From Papaver somniferum (Eukaryota; Streptophyta; Magnoliopsida; Ranunculales; Papaveraceae), in assembly GCF_003573695.1 (NCBI RefSeq), contig NC_039359.1, forward strand, positions 76,460,783-76,524,782: a stretch of DNA of 64,000 bases, read 5' to 3'. The notes beneath the pieces are model-generated. The model searched no databases, was not told where the DNA came from, and worked only from the letters and a program-made list of their open reading frames with translations. The stretch's first letter is position 1, and every line of letters begins with the position of its first letter. Below are positions 34,706-46,690 of the stretch, in pieces. The translations under genes and the position numbers were made by a program.

Positions 34706-35420
34706 TGTAGATGCGAAAAACCCTACTTCTACATCCAAGAAACATCAACACACACATCATGAAGTAAACAAGAAAGGGATGTACAAGAACACAAGATATA
34801 CGTGGTTCGGTATGATTACCTACGTCCACGGTGAAAGGATGATCTTATTACTCGATTTCAAGGTTACAAGAGATATAAATCACTAGCAAGCTATCTTTTC
34901 TCACTACGAGCTCTTGGTATTCTCTCTTCCCTCACTGATTACTTGCCTTCCTAGCTCCCTACATAGTTCTATATTTATAGCTACAAGTGATGATACATCC
35001 AAGTTGCAGTGTGCGTCGCGGTACATCTTCCTTGAGTCCTTCTCGGGTGGCTGGTGATGTCTCATCTGAGGTGTAGGGCCGAACCTAGTGATGTCTTTTC
35101 CCTACGTCCATCCATCCGATGTAGATTACTTAGTGAGTATAGACAATGTCGCACTTGATGTTCTTAGCCGAGTCTTACTTTGACCAGATTCTCCTTATCT
35201 TCTCAACTACTTCGTCAGTGCATTTATTGCTCTTGTACTCGATGGTTATCTCTTCATCCACCTCCAACCTTTACACGTATTGTCTTCACGGGTTTCCTTG
35301 GTGTCTCTTTTCTCGCGCCAAGGCCGGGTAAGATGATTTGGTGTTTCACACTTCATCTGTTGTCGATGCTTCGTTACCCAGGATTGCTCCACCTGGATGT
35401 GTGAATTATTTACACCTACA
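34706..35420 (-). repeat. 5' LTR of Tat element 1
   Basis: 715 bases, TGTAG...CTACA, partner of 15890-16609. A TATAAATA motif on the minus strand (34972-34979) would start transcription toward gag. Confidence 0.93.
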
Positions 35421-35425
35421 TATCC

Positions 35426-36912
35426 TAAGAAATTTCCACAACGGACCAGTATGTCATTGTCTGCGATCAGTCTCAATTTTTGGGTTGACGTGCGATAAAC
35501 AATTATTTTTTTTCTTTTTCACTTCCACATAGTCCTTACAACGATTATAGGAATGTGCTTAGCTAATTTTCTGTCAATTCATTTTCTAGAGAGACCGAGA
35601 AGATCTTCAATTCATTTTCTTGAGAGACTGTCAAGATCTTACCGGGAAGAATGCAAAACTTTGGTTGTGTTTGCTAAGCTATGGGAAAATAGTGACACAC
35701 AAATGGTATGTGTGTTTTTTATCAATGTAATGCAATATTAGTATAGGATTCATTAGCAATTCACTGGTACTAATAACAGTGTTCCGTGTTAGTGGATTGT
35801 GCTTCTATTAGTATTGGGTTTGGAATTTTTGGTACACACGTATACTCGACACTGAGGGTATTACACTTTTTTAGAAAATTACTGCAAAATTTTAATAGAG
35901 ATAATGCCGATGGAATGAATCAAATCCAGAGTTTTACAGAAGGGTAATATGTAGCATATAACATCACTAAACAAGTTCATACCATTATCACACGATAAAT
36001 AAAGCATCCTTATTCCACATCAAAAGCAGCAATCATACAAATCTTTGAGGGAAATACATCCGCTTCCTAGATAAATGATTATATATATATATGAGTATAT
36101 TATCCTCAATGGTGAATAGGACTTAACACAGCGTGTGTCTCATGGAAGTATGTATTCAAATTTTGTATTATTAATTAGCACATACATTTCGTTGTTTGCG
36201 TTCCATCGTCATTATCTTTGTTAATAACAGTGGAAAAACTAAACTTCTAAAATAAATCATAACACACACTAGCGTTATACCTCAGCTAACCACAAAAAAT
36301 TGAGCCCGGTCGTAGGCCGGGTGATACTTAGTAGCTTTTTGAGAACGTCTTAGTTTTTCATATAGATTTGCAAATATTTATTAATCTAGATATACTTCGA
36401 TAACGCTTTCTAGCATCGCTTTGCGCCTTGCTAGCTAAAAGAACGCATCACTTTACGCTTTCGATTTTTAAAACATTGTTGTATGTCATACTTTATTGCT
36501 GGTTTCTGGTTTGCTTAAACACAAATATTATCAAAGCATTCAAACAACAAATCTTGTCTTCATTGTCTTGTACCCAATGTTTTAATAATCCGACGAACCA
36601 GTAAAATCAGTGGATCAAGGTCAACTGGATCAGTCAAATAATAAGATAGCTAACAAAAATATCTGAGTTTCCGACTTATCAGTTATCAATAGATAATCTT
36701 CGACCAATTCCATAAATATTTTTCTTAGAAAGTTAACAAGTACTTCCATTCAAGCATTTGAAAAGAGAAAATATTCATGAAGTTTAAAACACCAAAATTA
36801 ACCAGAAATGTAAGAAAAAACTTAAAAAGTAGCCAATCAAGGTAGTGTTGCAGTTTAATTCTAAGTTCTACTTTAACTCCTATTATCAAGGAAGATTGCT
36901 TAGATTGAAATG
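35426..36912. other. Intergenic, with a possible Helitron 3' hairpin
   Basis: No gene seen. At 36304-36322 a CCCGG...CCGGG stem followed by GTGATACTTAGTA resembles a decayed Helitron end, without an exact CTRR. The left edge continues the host DNA interrupted by Tat element 1. Confidence 0.4.
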
Positions 36913-38123
36913 TTAGTAATAAGCATCAACTGGAACATGGTCCGAAAATTCATTCTCCAAATGCATATCAAATTCATTCCAATCGCCCGTCACTCCGTCA
37001 TCTGCCAAATGAGAAACAATAATTTAGCGAAATACGACATAATTGAGTCCATGTAATCGTAAAACACTATAATTTTTCATTCGAGTACCTTCTCTTGCTT
37101 GTGATATATCATGATATCCGTGAGTTTGATTTTCAAATATTGGAATTGTTAAATCAGCAGCTATATCTTCAAGTTCAGCTAAATCAATTTGGTCTGGATC
37201 ATCATCTACTACCAAATCTTCCGTCAGATCAAGTGCGTCAGAATCAATAGGATCATAGATTGGTTTCTTAGTCCTAGTCCTGAATGTAAAGACAATATTT
37301 AGCATAATATAAAGGATCTAGTAAATAAGTTTTCAGATTTTAGAAGCATGTCCAGAAGTATACCTATTCTTTAAACGAAGATTGTAGTGAACATACACCA
37401 AATTATTTAGTCGTTCATATGATGCTCCAGTCTGTTTCTTTTTTTGGAATGTACGCGTTCAAATACGCTCCAGTTCCTCTCACACCTCGACGAACTGCAA
37501 GTTTGACTAAGAATCCGAATCGCCAATTTCTGGAGGTTAGGAGTAGCAGAGCCAAAGTTCCTCCACCATTCATCTAAAAGATTCTCAAGGATTGAGTGGT
37601 GAATTAACAATAAAAATAATGAAATTCAGCATAGCGTCCATGTCATAAGAAATTCACCTGGAGCCATCGTTTTACGTTGGTTAATTGCAAGTCTCCGACC
37701 AAATTCACCTGTTGCATCCCGGAAAATCTGTTTTTCAGTCATCAATTTATCCTGCAATGCTGGATTATATCCTGCGACATCTTCAATAACATCTAAGACA
37801 GAGGACTGAATTCCCGGGTCTTTAGACATGTCCTCACTATACTGGAGAGCAGGATTCAACAAATATCCCATGATATGAATTTCTTGCGTCAAGTGCTCAT
37901 GCAACCTATCGTTGATAATACTCTTGTAAGGTTCATATTCCCTTCTGTGGAACATTTTCCAGACAGCACTCTTTGCCTTAATAATACTATCGTATAAAGT
38001 TAAAACAAATAAATGTACTTTGTTACCTGCGATGCTTTCTTCACGACATCTTTTATATGAGCTAGTTCTCCAAAATCCTTTAAAATCAAATTGATAGAGT
38101 GAGCAGCAGAAGGTGACCAGTAC
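36913..38123 (-). pseudogene. hAT transposase gene, C-terminal part
   Basis: Continues the gene whose N-terminal part lies at 50504-51516. It starts at the insertion point with WSPSAAHSINLILKDFGELA, then AKSAVWKMFHRREYEPYKSI and DVIEDVAGYNPALQDK. The hAT dimerisation block WWRNFGSATPNLQKLAIRIL and SSRCERNWSVFE follow (about 37570-37430). It ends with YDPIDSDALD-type acidic exons and DHVPVDAYY-stop (36913-36915). There is a frame change after KRNRLEHH at about 37410. hAT transposases cut and paste DNA; domesticated relatives act as DNA-binding proteins. Whether this was a transposon or a host gene is not settled. Confidence 0.85.
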
Positions 38124-39091
38124 TGTACACACATAATCCCAACGATAGCCACGTGTACATAAAGTCTTACGTGTAACTCATGCAGAGCAAGAACATCAAC
38201 CCTGATAGCACGATACTACACCAAAGAGGAGGATCACCACCAAGTGACACGTCGACATCACCAAACCGATCCTACGGTCCCAAGATTTGGGGCTACATGA
38301 TGAGAAAAGGTCCGAGGAGCACCATAGAGGACCCAAGTGTTACTTTACCCCATCTCGAGATAGACATAAAACGAACAGATGAGATATAACTCACTGACGA
38401 GGATGTTACAACATCTGCAACAGTTGTCTCACGCATGTGGTCTGACCCCAACCACTCGCATTAAATGTTGAAGACAGGGGGCACGTGTCAAGAGATCTAT
38501 GGAGGGATAGGAGGCAAGCCATCGTAGCAGCTCATGACCGTTGAGGAGGATCGGACAGTAACGAAGGTCTCCATCGGCACCTACACAATTACCAAAGAGA
38601 TAAGGTTCTAAGAAGACAAAGGGATGGACCCCACATATAAGCCCTATAAAGACCCCCTTCAGCTAATGAAGTGGAGGTCGACCAATTTCTAAAGAGAGAG
38701 AACTATAGTGAAGAGAGAGAACTATAGTGAGGAAGAGAATATTATTGTAAGTATGAATTCACTTTATATACCTTCGGTCCCCACTCAAAGTCATTTGATT
38801 GTCTATTGTAACCGTATAAGATACACAGTGAAACCAATATCCCCGTTGACATAGGCCTTAGAGCAGAACCACGTAAATCATCGTGTCAATTTAATTTATT
38901 CTTTATAATTCCTGCCTATTGTGATTTACATCGCTATACGTCTATTGGAGAAACGATGATGAGTCCGAAGACTCAGAGTTTCCTTCTCTTTGCATGTTTT
39001 CTTTATTATCATTACTTCTACCTTAGCACTTTTATGAACGTGGACATTGGTTGTGAGCACGATGTTCATCATAGTTACATCTGTGCTTACA
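38124..39091 (+). repeat. 5' LTR of Tat element 2
   Basis: 968 bases, TGTACACACA...GTGCTTACA. TATAAA at 38645-38650 is the likely core promoter. A 19-bp unit AGAGAGAGAACTATAGTGA is duplicated (38693-38711, 38712-38730) but single in the other LTR. The ORF at 38956-39198 is shared by both LTRs and is not a gene. A decayed primer-binding-like sequence (TTTGACACTAG) follows at 39093. Confidence 0.92.
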
Positions 39092-39541
39092 GTTTGACAC
39101 TAGAAATATGGACTGTTTTTGTCCCGGTAAAAGATTTATCTTATCCTGTGAACTTCAGTCGCAATGAACCCTCAGATCCATTTTTTTATTATTTCTGAAA
39201 ATCCCTCGGATCTATACTTTCAATTCTAGAAAACCTTCGGATCTGCGTTTTTATCTCAGATCCATGTATTTACCGCAGAAGAATCATTAGAATTGCATTT
39301 TTTTGGCTAAAAATCCCTAAAGTTTCGTACTTTCTACGTTTTTTTCTACACCTAGTCAAATTCCGTACCCTCCTGGACAAAACCTTTAAATCTGAAAACT
39401 TATGTTTTTTTTACCCCTGAGCAAATTTTAGTTTAACCAAATGTGTGAGATGGATATTCTTACCAAGCATACCATCGTCGTGCTAACTAACATTACGAGA
39501 CCGATATATCTTCCTCGTCGTTATTTTTGTTTTTGTAAGCT

Positions 39542-41388
39542 ATGGATAAAACAAAAGACGTAGAAAAAACAAAAGCGTCCTCGAAAGAAACACCAAGAAC
39601 CACACCAGTCATGACCAGGAGCAAAAAAAAGGGTGAAAAACTCAAAGCTACCAGCAAAGACCCGGATGAAGTCGAGAGCGTCAATCTGGCCGATGCCGAA
39701 TCGGTAGAAGCAGCAGCAACAAAAGCAGCAGCAGCAAACGCAAAGGCATACAAAATAAATGTATCAAAGGCAGCGGTCGTGGAAAGGGAAGCAGAACAAT
39801 AAGAAGTCGTCGAAGACTCAATGATGCAACAACCTTTATATGGAATGCCTAGGACCGATGACCAGAACCAGCCATTGTTGCTTCAAGGCGCGATGAACCA
39901 AGTAGCTGGACAAGTTCACACGGACGTCGTCCCTCCAATCATGCATCAAGGACCAGTAGGGGATCCACCTGCACCGATGATCCACACCTTGGACGATGAC
40001 CCAACAACAGCTGAAGTGGAAGGACAAACATGCACATCTAATCAAGGATCTAATCCGTCAATCCACCTGTTAGCGAAGTTGGAAGAGATGAAACGAAACC
40101 ATAATATCTACATGGACGATGTAGCTCTACTGGCACGGGTGAATCAACAACTCAAAGGGATGATGGCAGTAGATACAAGACCCACGACTTCACTTGCTGC
40201 ACAAGGCGAAGCCAATTCGAAAGCTCCGGAGCCCAATCAAGACTGAAGGATGATCCTGGCCAATCAACCGAACCCGGAAGCATTGGGCCGACGCCCCGCA
40301 CACCCCACGCGACGAATCTACCAAGACGATCCTGACTACACTCCACATTCCTCTGATTATTATGACAGCCAGTCAATAAAGTCGAAGCGTGCAGGATCTT
40401 GGGATGAGCATTACCTTTCAATGGAGAACCTCAGAAGCGAGATGATGGCCGAGATCAAGAAGTTAAAGGCAAATCAAGGGGGAGGAAGGCTCTAAGAAGT
40501 AATGAAAGAAGCATCTACCTCCACTGGTTCCCCACCTAGCAAAAGCGCTCATCCCATTAAAGTGCCCAATCCCAGCCTTCGAATGTTACGATGGATCTGA
40601 CGATCCAGCTTCCCATCTTCGTTACTACAACCGGATGATTGCCAGATGGGATAGAGATGATGTCGTCATGTGGAGATACTTCCCGTAAAGCTTTAAAGGG
40701 TCAGCACTGTCCTGGTTTGATAACCTACCCACCAATTCTATCAACTCCTACGAGCGGCTCACAGAGGTGTTCCTAGAAACCTACATGTACAACAAGACTG
40801 TCAACGCTGGCATGGATAAACTCTTCTCGCTGGTAATCGCGTTTAAGGAAACCATCAGAGAATATACTGACGGCTGGCATAAAATTTGTTAAGCAATATG
40901 GAACGTCGACCCAGTAGTCATCATCAATTTTTATAAATGGGGACTGAACAGACTAAGTCCATTGTTCATCGAGATTCACAGCAAAAATCCTACCACCGAA
41001 GGAGATCTTCGAATAATCATCGAAAGACATGCCAGACTAGAAGAAATCCGTAGGGAGAATCCTAGGGTTCACACCCAGAAATCACACCAGACAAACTCTG
41101 CCGAACATACCAGCGGGACGAAAAGGACAAATTCAACCGAGAGAGAATGGAGATAAGAGAGGACGAAGGGACGATTACCGTCGCAATGATCGAAAATTTG
41201 AGGATCAAATTTACACAAAGCTCAACACTAGCTACGTACGAATCTTCAGGGAGATCAAGGATCGAGAAAATCTCGAATGACCTTGGTCCAAGGGGCAACA
41301 TCCCGCTAGATCTAAGAAGTCAAAGGATTATTGCGAATATCACTACTTCAATGGTCATCAAACCGAGAAATGCAAAAATCTCAAGATA
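39542..41388 (+). pseudogene. Gag of Tat element 2
   Basis: Starts MDKTKDVEKTKASSKE and is Lys/Ala-rich, with stops at 39800-39802 and 40244-40246. The core with SWFDNLPTNSINSYERLTEV near 40700-40790 is the plant retrotransposon gag domain. A zinc-knuckle-like YCEYHYFNGHQTEKCK lies at about 41329-41376. Several stops and frame changes. Confidence 0.85.
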
Positions 41389-42030
41389 ATGATCCATAAG
41401 CTGATCGATGCCGGCGATCTCAAGAAATATATTCAGAAGGCAGAGACCAATGATAAGGCCAAACGAAACAAACAAGTTCAACTATCTGAAGGTAACCGGA
41501 CACTCAACATTATTTCCTTCTCTGAGCCCGATGGCCCTTCACTGACTGCACAAATAGGGAAAAGATTAAGAAAACAATTCGAGGACTATTACGAGCTGTA
41601 CAAGATCGATGGAGTAGAAGTTGATGAACACGAGGATTGGATGGACGCGCCAATGATATTCGACGCAGATGATGTCGAAGAAGATATGGATGATCATAAC
41701 GATCCCTTGGTTCTCACATTACCAGTGGCAGGATGCAATGTCAAGAATATTTTTATTGACGGGGGAAACTCATTCAATGTGTTATTTTACGATACGTTCA
41801 AGCGAATGGAGTTAAATGATGAACAATTGATGTCTTCTTACTTCACCATCTACGGATTCGATGGTTCCCCAACAAATCCCTTAGGGGACATTGAGTTAGA
41901 AGTAAAGGCCGGACCGATGAAGGTCAACGCACTATTCAGCGTGGTAGACACCCCATCCCCCTATAATGCTATTATCGGCCGAAAATGGGTGCACAAACTC
42001 AAAGGAGTAGCGGCAACATATCAACAATAA
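41389..42030 (+). pseudogene. Aspartic protease of Tat element 2
   Basis: 213-residue open frame. IFIDGGNSFNVLFYDTFKRM keeps the Asp (codon 41758-41760) but has Gly in place of Ser/Thr in the D-S/T-G motif. SPYNAIIGRKWVHKLKGVAA follows. It ends in TAA where sister sequences read on. Confidence 0.82.
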
Positions 42031-42350
42031 CTTAGATTTCCAACACCCGAAGGGGTAATGAAAATTAAGGGAGACCAGGTCACCGCACGAGAATGTCAAG
42101 CTATACAAAACCAACTCAGCAATGAACAAGAAGATCAAAAGAAGGCTCGAAGAAATAAAAACAAAGAGGCTGCTAAAGACAAAGCAATTGACCTTTATCT
42201 CGAAGAAATATCAGGAAAATCTTGACGAAGGATAACGTCACCTCAACCACCGAAGCAGGCACATCAGGGGAAAATGGGACCGAAGAACCAACCAAATAGC
42301 AATTAAAGAACGTTCCCCTCCTAGGGTAACCAAATCCCACGTTCACACCA

Positions 42351-44125
42351 ATGGATCCCACGAAGGAAGTTAACATAGGAACAAAAGAAGATCCCAAGAT
42401 GATCAAGATAGGGACCTTGATGGATAAAGATCGGGAAGAATCACTAATCATCCTACTCAAGGAGTACGCAGATGTGTTTGCTTCGAAGCTAGGAGATATG
42501 CCAGGGATCGATCCAAGGATCATACAGCACGAGCTTCGGATAAAGCCTGACACCACCCCCTTCATACAGAAATTGCGTAAGATAGCGCCGGAATACCATC
42601 AAGCAGTTGAGAAAGAGCTTATTAAGCTGATGGAGGCAGGATTCATAAGAGAAGTAAGATACCCCACGTGGATCTCGAACATGGTAATTGTACCAAAGAA
42701 GAACGGTGGAGTAAGGATATGCATTGACTTCACCAACCTCAATAAATCTTGCCCGAAGGACAGTTACTCACACCCAAGCATCGATCAATTAGTGGAATCT
42801 GTGGAAGGATACAAAGAGTTATCATTCATGGACAGATACTATGGCTACAATCAGATAGCTCTGGCATAAGAATATCAACAACAAAAAGCATTCTTTACTC
42901 CGCACGGCCTCTACTGTTATACCTGAATGCCCTTCGGACTAAGGAATGCATGGGAAATATACCAGAGGATGGTTGACGCCATATTCAAGACATAGATCGG
43001 GAAAACCTTGAAAGTCTACGTCGACGATATGCTGGTCAAAATCAAATTACGTAAGGACCACCATCAGGACTTGAGAGATATCTTCGGCGCAATGAGAAAA
43101 TACGACATGAAGGTAAACCCAGATAAATGTACCTTTGGCGTCGCATCAGGAAAGTTCCTTGGATACCTGGTGACGAAGAGGGGCATCGAGGTCGATCCCG
43201 ATAAAATCCAAGCAATCGTGGAAATGTCATCCCCAAGAAATTTGAAAGAAGTTCAGAAACTCAACGGATCCATAGAGGCACTAGGAAAATTCATCGCCAG
43301 GTCATCGGACAAATGCAAGCACTTTTTCAACATTCTCAAAAAAGGAACCAAATTTTCATGGACCACGGAGTGTGAATAAGCCTTCCAGAAGATTAAAGAA
43401 TATCTGGCAACAATCCCGATCCTCCAGAAGCCTGATCCCAATGAAGTGTTGGCCCTTTATATAGCATCTATCGAAGATGGAGTCAGCGCAATGCTACTCA
43501 AGACCAACACAAAGGTTGAACAACCGATCTATTATGTCAGTAAGACTCTCAATGCGGCAGAAAGGAACTACACGAAGATTGTACAACTCATACTGGCATT
43601 GGTTTGGGAAACCTAGAAGTTGAGAACCTACTTCCTGACTCATTATGTTCGTGTACCATGCAAAGCACCACTAGAAGTTGTTCTTAAAAACGCCGAAAAA
43701 GTAGGAAGAATAGCAAAATGGAACACACAGTTGGAGCAATTCAACATCATCCACGAGATCCAAACTGCACAAAAATCACATGTCTTGGCAGATTTCTTGG
43801 AAGACTTACCATTGGATAACGGCGAAGAAGTGAAGGATATACCGGAAGTTGAGGAAGACGGAAAGGATCCTAAGGAAGTACTCGATCCCTCAAACCAAAG
43901 AAGATGGGAAGTCTTCGTCGATGGATCCAGAAATAGGGAAGGTGCATGCATAGGGATCGTAATCACGACACCCACCGGGGACAGAATAGTGCACGCACTA
44001 AGATTGGAATTTGAGGGCCATACCAACAACATTGTGGAATACGAAGCCGTGGTACATGCTCTTTGATTGATCATAGAAATGGGAATAATTGATGTGCGCC
44101 TAACAAGCGACTCACAGCTGGTCAT
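42351..44125 (+). pseudogene. Reverse transcriptase and RNase H of Tat element 2
   Basis: GIDPRIIQHELRIKPD, WISNMVIVPKKNGGVRICID, the YVDD catalytic box (43017-43028), FLGYLVTKRGIEVDPDKI and the RNase H part YYVSKTLNAAERNYTKI are present. The second RNase H with WEVFVDGSRNREGACIG keeps its Asp. In-frame stops include 42868-42870, a TGA before MPFGLRNA, TAG before IGKTLKV, TAA at 43377-43379, TAG before KLRTYF and TGA before LIIEMG. Several fit single C-to-T or G-to-A changes. Confidence 0.88.
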
Positions 44126-44138
44126 TCGAAAAATATAA

Positions 44139-45514
44139 TTGGAATATAATACCTACGAAGAGACTCTATCAGCATACATGGCTTTAGTCCAAACTCCAGC
44201 TTCACAAATACCAAACATCAAATTCCGACACTTATGCAGGAAAGACCTACGTCATGCCGACGCCCTGGCATACATATTATCAATGCTGAAGGACAATAAT
44301 TTGGAGGCCATCAAGATAGTAAGAGACTACGAACCTTCGGTCATCCCACAACAGACCTTCTCCACAACTAATCGTGAAAACTATATAGAGGAGGACATTG
44401 TCGAAGATGATGTATGGGAAGATATTGCCGATGACTTCGCCGAAGATGATATTTTGTCAAGAGCCAACAAATATGAAGATTTTAGTAACGAAGAATACTG
44501 GAGAACCGAAGTCCACCTTTATCTCAAAACAGGAACGCTGCCCTCACATGTCAAGCAAGCTCGTAAAGTACAATCAAAGGAAGGGAGATATGATCTTCGA
44601 GATGAAATATTATATAAGAAGTCTTCCCTCGGCCCTCTATTACGATGCTTGTCCAGAGAAGAAGGTCATCGTATCCTAAAGGACATTCATTACGGAGATA
44701 CCCTTGGCCTTTTGCAAAATGGGGAATGGACATCGTCGAACCTTTCATTACAGGCACAGGCAAAAAACGATTCCTCAAAGTAGCAACGGATTACTTCACC
44801 AAATGGGTGGAAGCAAAAGTGCTTGCAAGAATCAGGGACGTGGACCTCTTAACGTTTATTTTTCAAAACATTATTTGCAGGTTTGGCATCCCCGCAGATA
44901 TTTTCTCCGATAATGGGAAGCAATTGCAAGGAAAAAACATCGACATGCTCTTCGACACCTTCAAAATCAGAAAGAACAAATCTACTCCCATCTATCCCCA
45001 GAGAAATGGACAAGCCGAAGCTACCAACAAGACCATCGCTTTGACCCTCAAGAAAACCCTGGACGAATACAAAGGACGATGGTGTGAGCAGCTGCATAAT
45101 GTGTTATGGTCATACCAGACCACACGAAGGACATCAACTGGAGAATCTTCGTTCCTGCTCGCTTATGGAGCCGAAGCGATAATCCCAATTAAGATCATCA
45201 TCCCTACGACCAAGACCGAATCTTGGGAAAAGAATCTCACCTCAGATATGATGTTTGAAAGACTCGATGATCTAGAGGAAAGGAGCGAAGCAACGTTATA
45301 AAGAATGGATAATTACCAGCGTAAACTTGCAAGGGAGTACAATAAAAGAGTAATACTTAGAAACTTCGTAGAAGGGAATTATGTGCTAAGAGATATACCA
45401 CAAAATCAACGAGAAAAGAAATGGGGAAAATTAGCACCAACATGGGGAGGACCTTTTATAATACACGATGTTTCCGGAAAAAGATCGTATTACTTGCGCA
45501 ACCTAAAAGGATAG
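44139..45514 (+). pseudogene. Integrase of Tat element 2 with zinc-finger deletion
   Basis: The frame 44139-44783 leads to LSREEGHRILKDIHYG and then jumps at about 44697 straight into PWPFAKWGMDIVEP of another frame. The His-His-Cys-Cys zinc-binding segment normally between them (about 55 residues) is gone. The catalytic core FSDNGKQLQGKN and PQRNGQAEA and the C-terminal part to 45514 (KWGKLAPTWGGPF) remain. Confidence 0.85.
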
Positions 45515-46690
45515 ATCCTAAGGCACCCCTAGAACGCTAAGCACCTCAAGCCATACTACCCATGAAGCAACGCAGTTCTGCCACTGCGTGAAGACAACCA
45601 GAAGAAGAAGATGGCGTACCCGCCCAACATGTTTCTATCTCTGGATGAGGAGTAGCATACCTCATCATATCAATCAAAAAAGATTCATTTTTTGATCAAA
45701 ACAATGTTCAGACAGCAGCCTATCGTCGGGTCTTATATTTGGGAAAGCTATCATATGCAATCTCTCAGGACACCCCTATCAGCGTCTATGAGTGTACGAC
45801 CATCGGGAAGACTTCCAGCATAAAGAGATACCCAACCTAAAAACAAGGCAGCGTTCGGCGGAATGGGTGTATGTAAATAGTGTACATAGCGCACCATATA
45901 TCTGAGAACGCTGCACCAACCCCCACCGTCAGGTAATCCTCTGTCCCAGGATTGGCCTACGGGGTGACAGGTCCAAAATAAAGAAGAGTCATATCTTCGT
46001 TATTTCATAACACTCACGTGACCAACTTTTTCAATATATTTTCCCTTGATAATATAAAAGGCAACTAAACTTTGTAATTAAAACTGCAGAATTCTGATGA
46101 TCCATTTCATAAAAAGTGATTACAAGCGTCGGAACAAAAAGTTACAAAAGTACACAAAAAATAAACAGATGCATCATAATCAACAATTATCAAATTTTGA
46201 TTTCCCCAAGGATCAGCACGAACATCAGAAGGGCTTACTTCTCCACCGAAGCGGTAGCATGAGCATCAGAACGTTCCTTCTGAGAAGAAGGAACGCTGCT
46301 ACCTGAAAACAGATCGGAGGCGGATTTGGGAAGTTCAGGCACATGACGACGCTTTCATTTCCTAAGATTAGGCTGATCTTGAAGATCCGACTCAATCCTG
46401 GTGATGGTCTTGTTCACTTTTTCGGCTAATTGCTTGCGTGTTATAAAGGTGAACTTTGAGAGCTTCGTTTTTGTGGCCAACAACAACGACTGAAGACGCT
46501 CCAACTCTTTCGCAGTCTCTTTTGAAACTAAGTCAAGATATCCCAGCTAATCCTTCAAAGTAATGGGTCCGACCCTGTTGATGGATCAATTCAGATTGAG
46601 CCTTTTCAAGTTTTTCATCTGCAAGGCGAAGCTTTCCCTCGAGTTCTACAAAAAACAAAGACATTCTGATCAGAAGAAGGAATTAGACCA
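45515..46690. other. Untranslated spacer of Tat element 2
   Basis: Between the integrase end and the aORF end. No coding family is seen. This corresponds to the variable 3' untranslated region of Tat elements. No clear tandem array was found here, unlike element 1. Confidence 0.5.

Larger units (their letters stand above)
15890..35420 (-). mobile_element. Tat-lineage Ty3/gypsy retrotransposon 1, nested host of two insertions
   Basis: LTRs 15890-16609 and 34706-35420 begin TGTAG and end CTACA, and a perfect TATCC repeat flanks the whole (15885-15889, 35421-35425). Orientation is minus: the primer-binding-like site follows the right LTR, gag-PR-RT-RNaseH-IN run leftwards, and a purine tract precedes the left LTR. 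An extra ORF antisense to pol lies by the 3' LTR, as described for Tat-group elements. Removing the CACTA and solo-LTR passengers leaves about 12.65 kb, normal for Tat. The LTRs differ by several percent by eye and the genes carry many stops, so this is an old, non-autonomous copy. Confidence 0.93.

Noticed and set aside
38956..39198. 80-residue ORF, repeated around 50380-50548
   Set aside because: Both copies are inside the LTRs of Tat element 2, and the frame runs out of the LTR in one copy.
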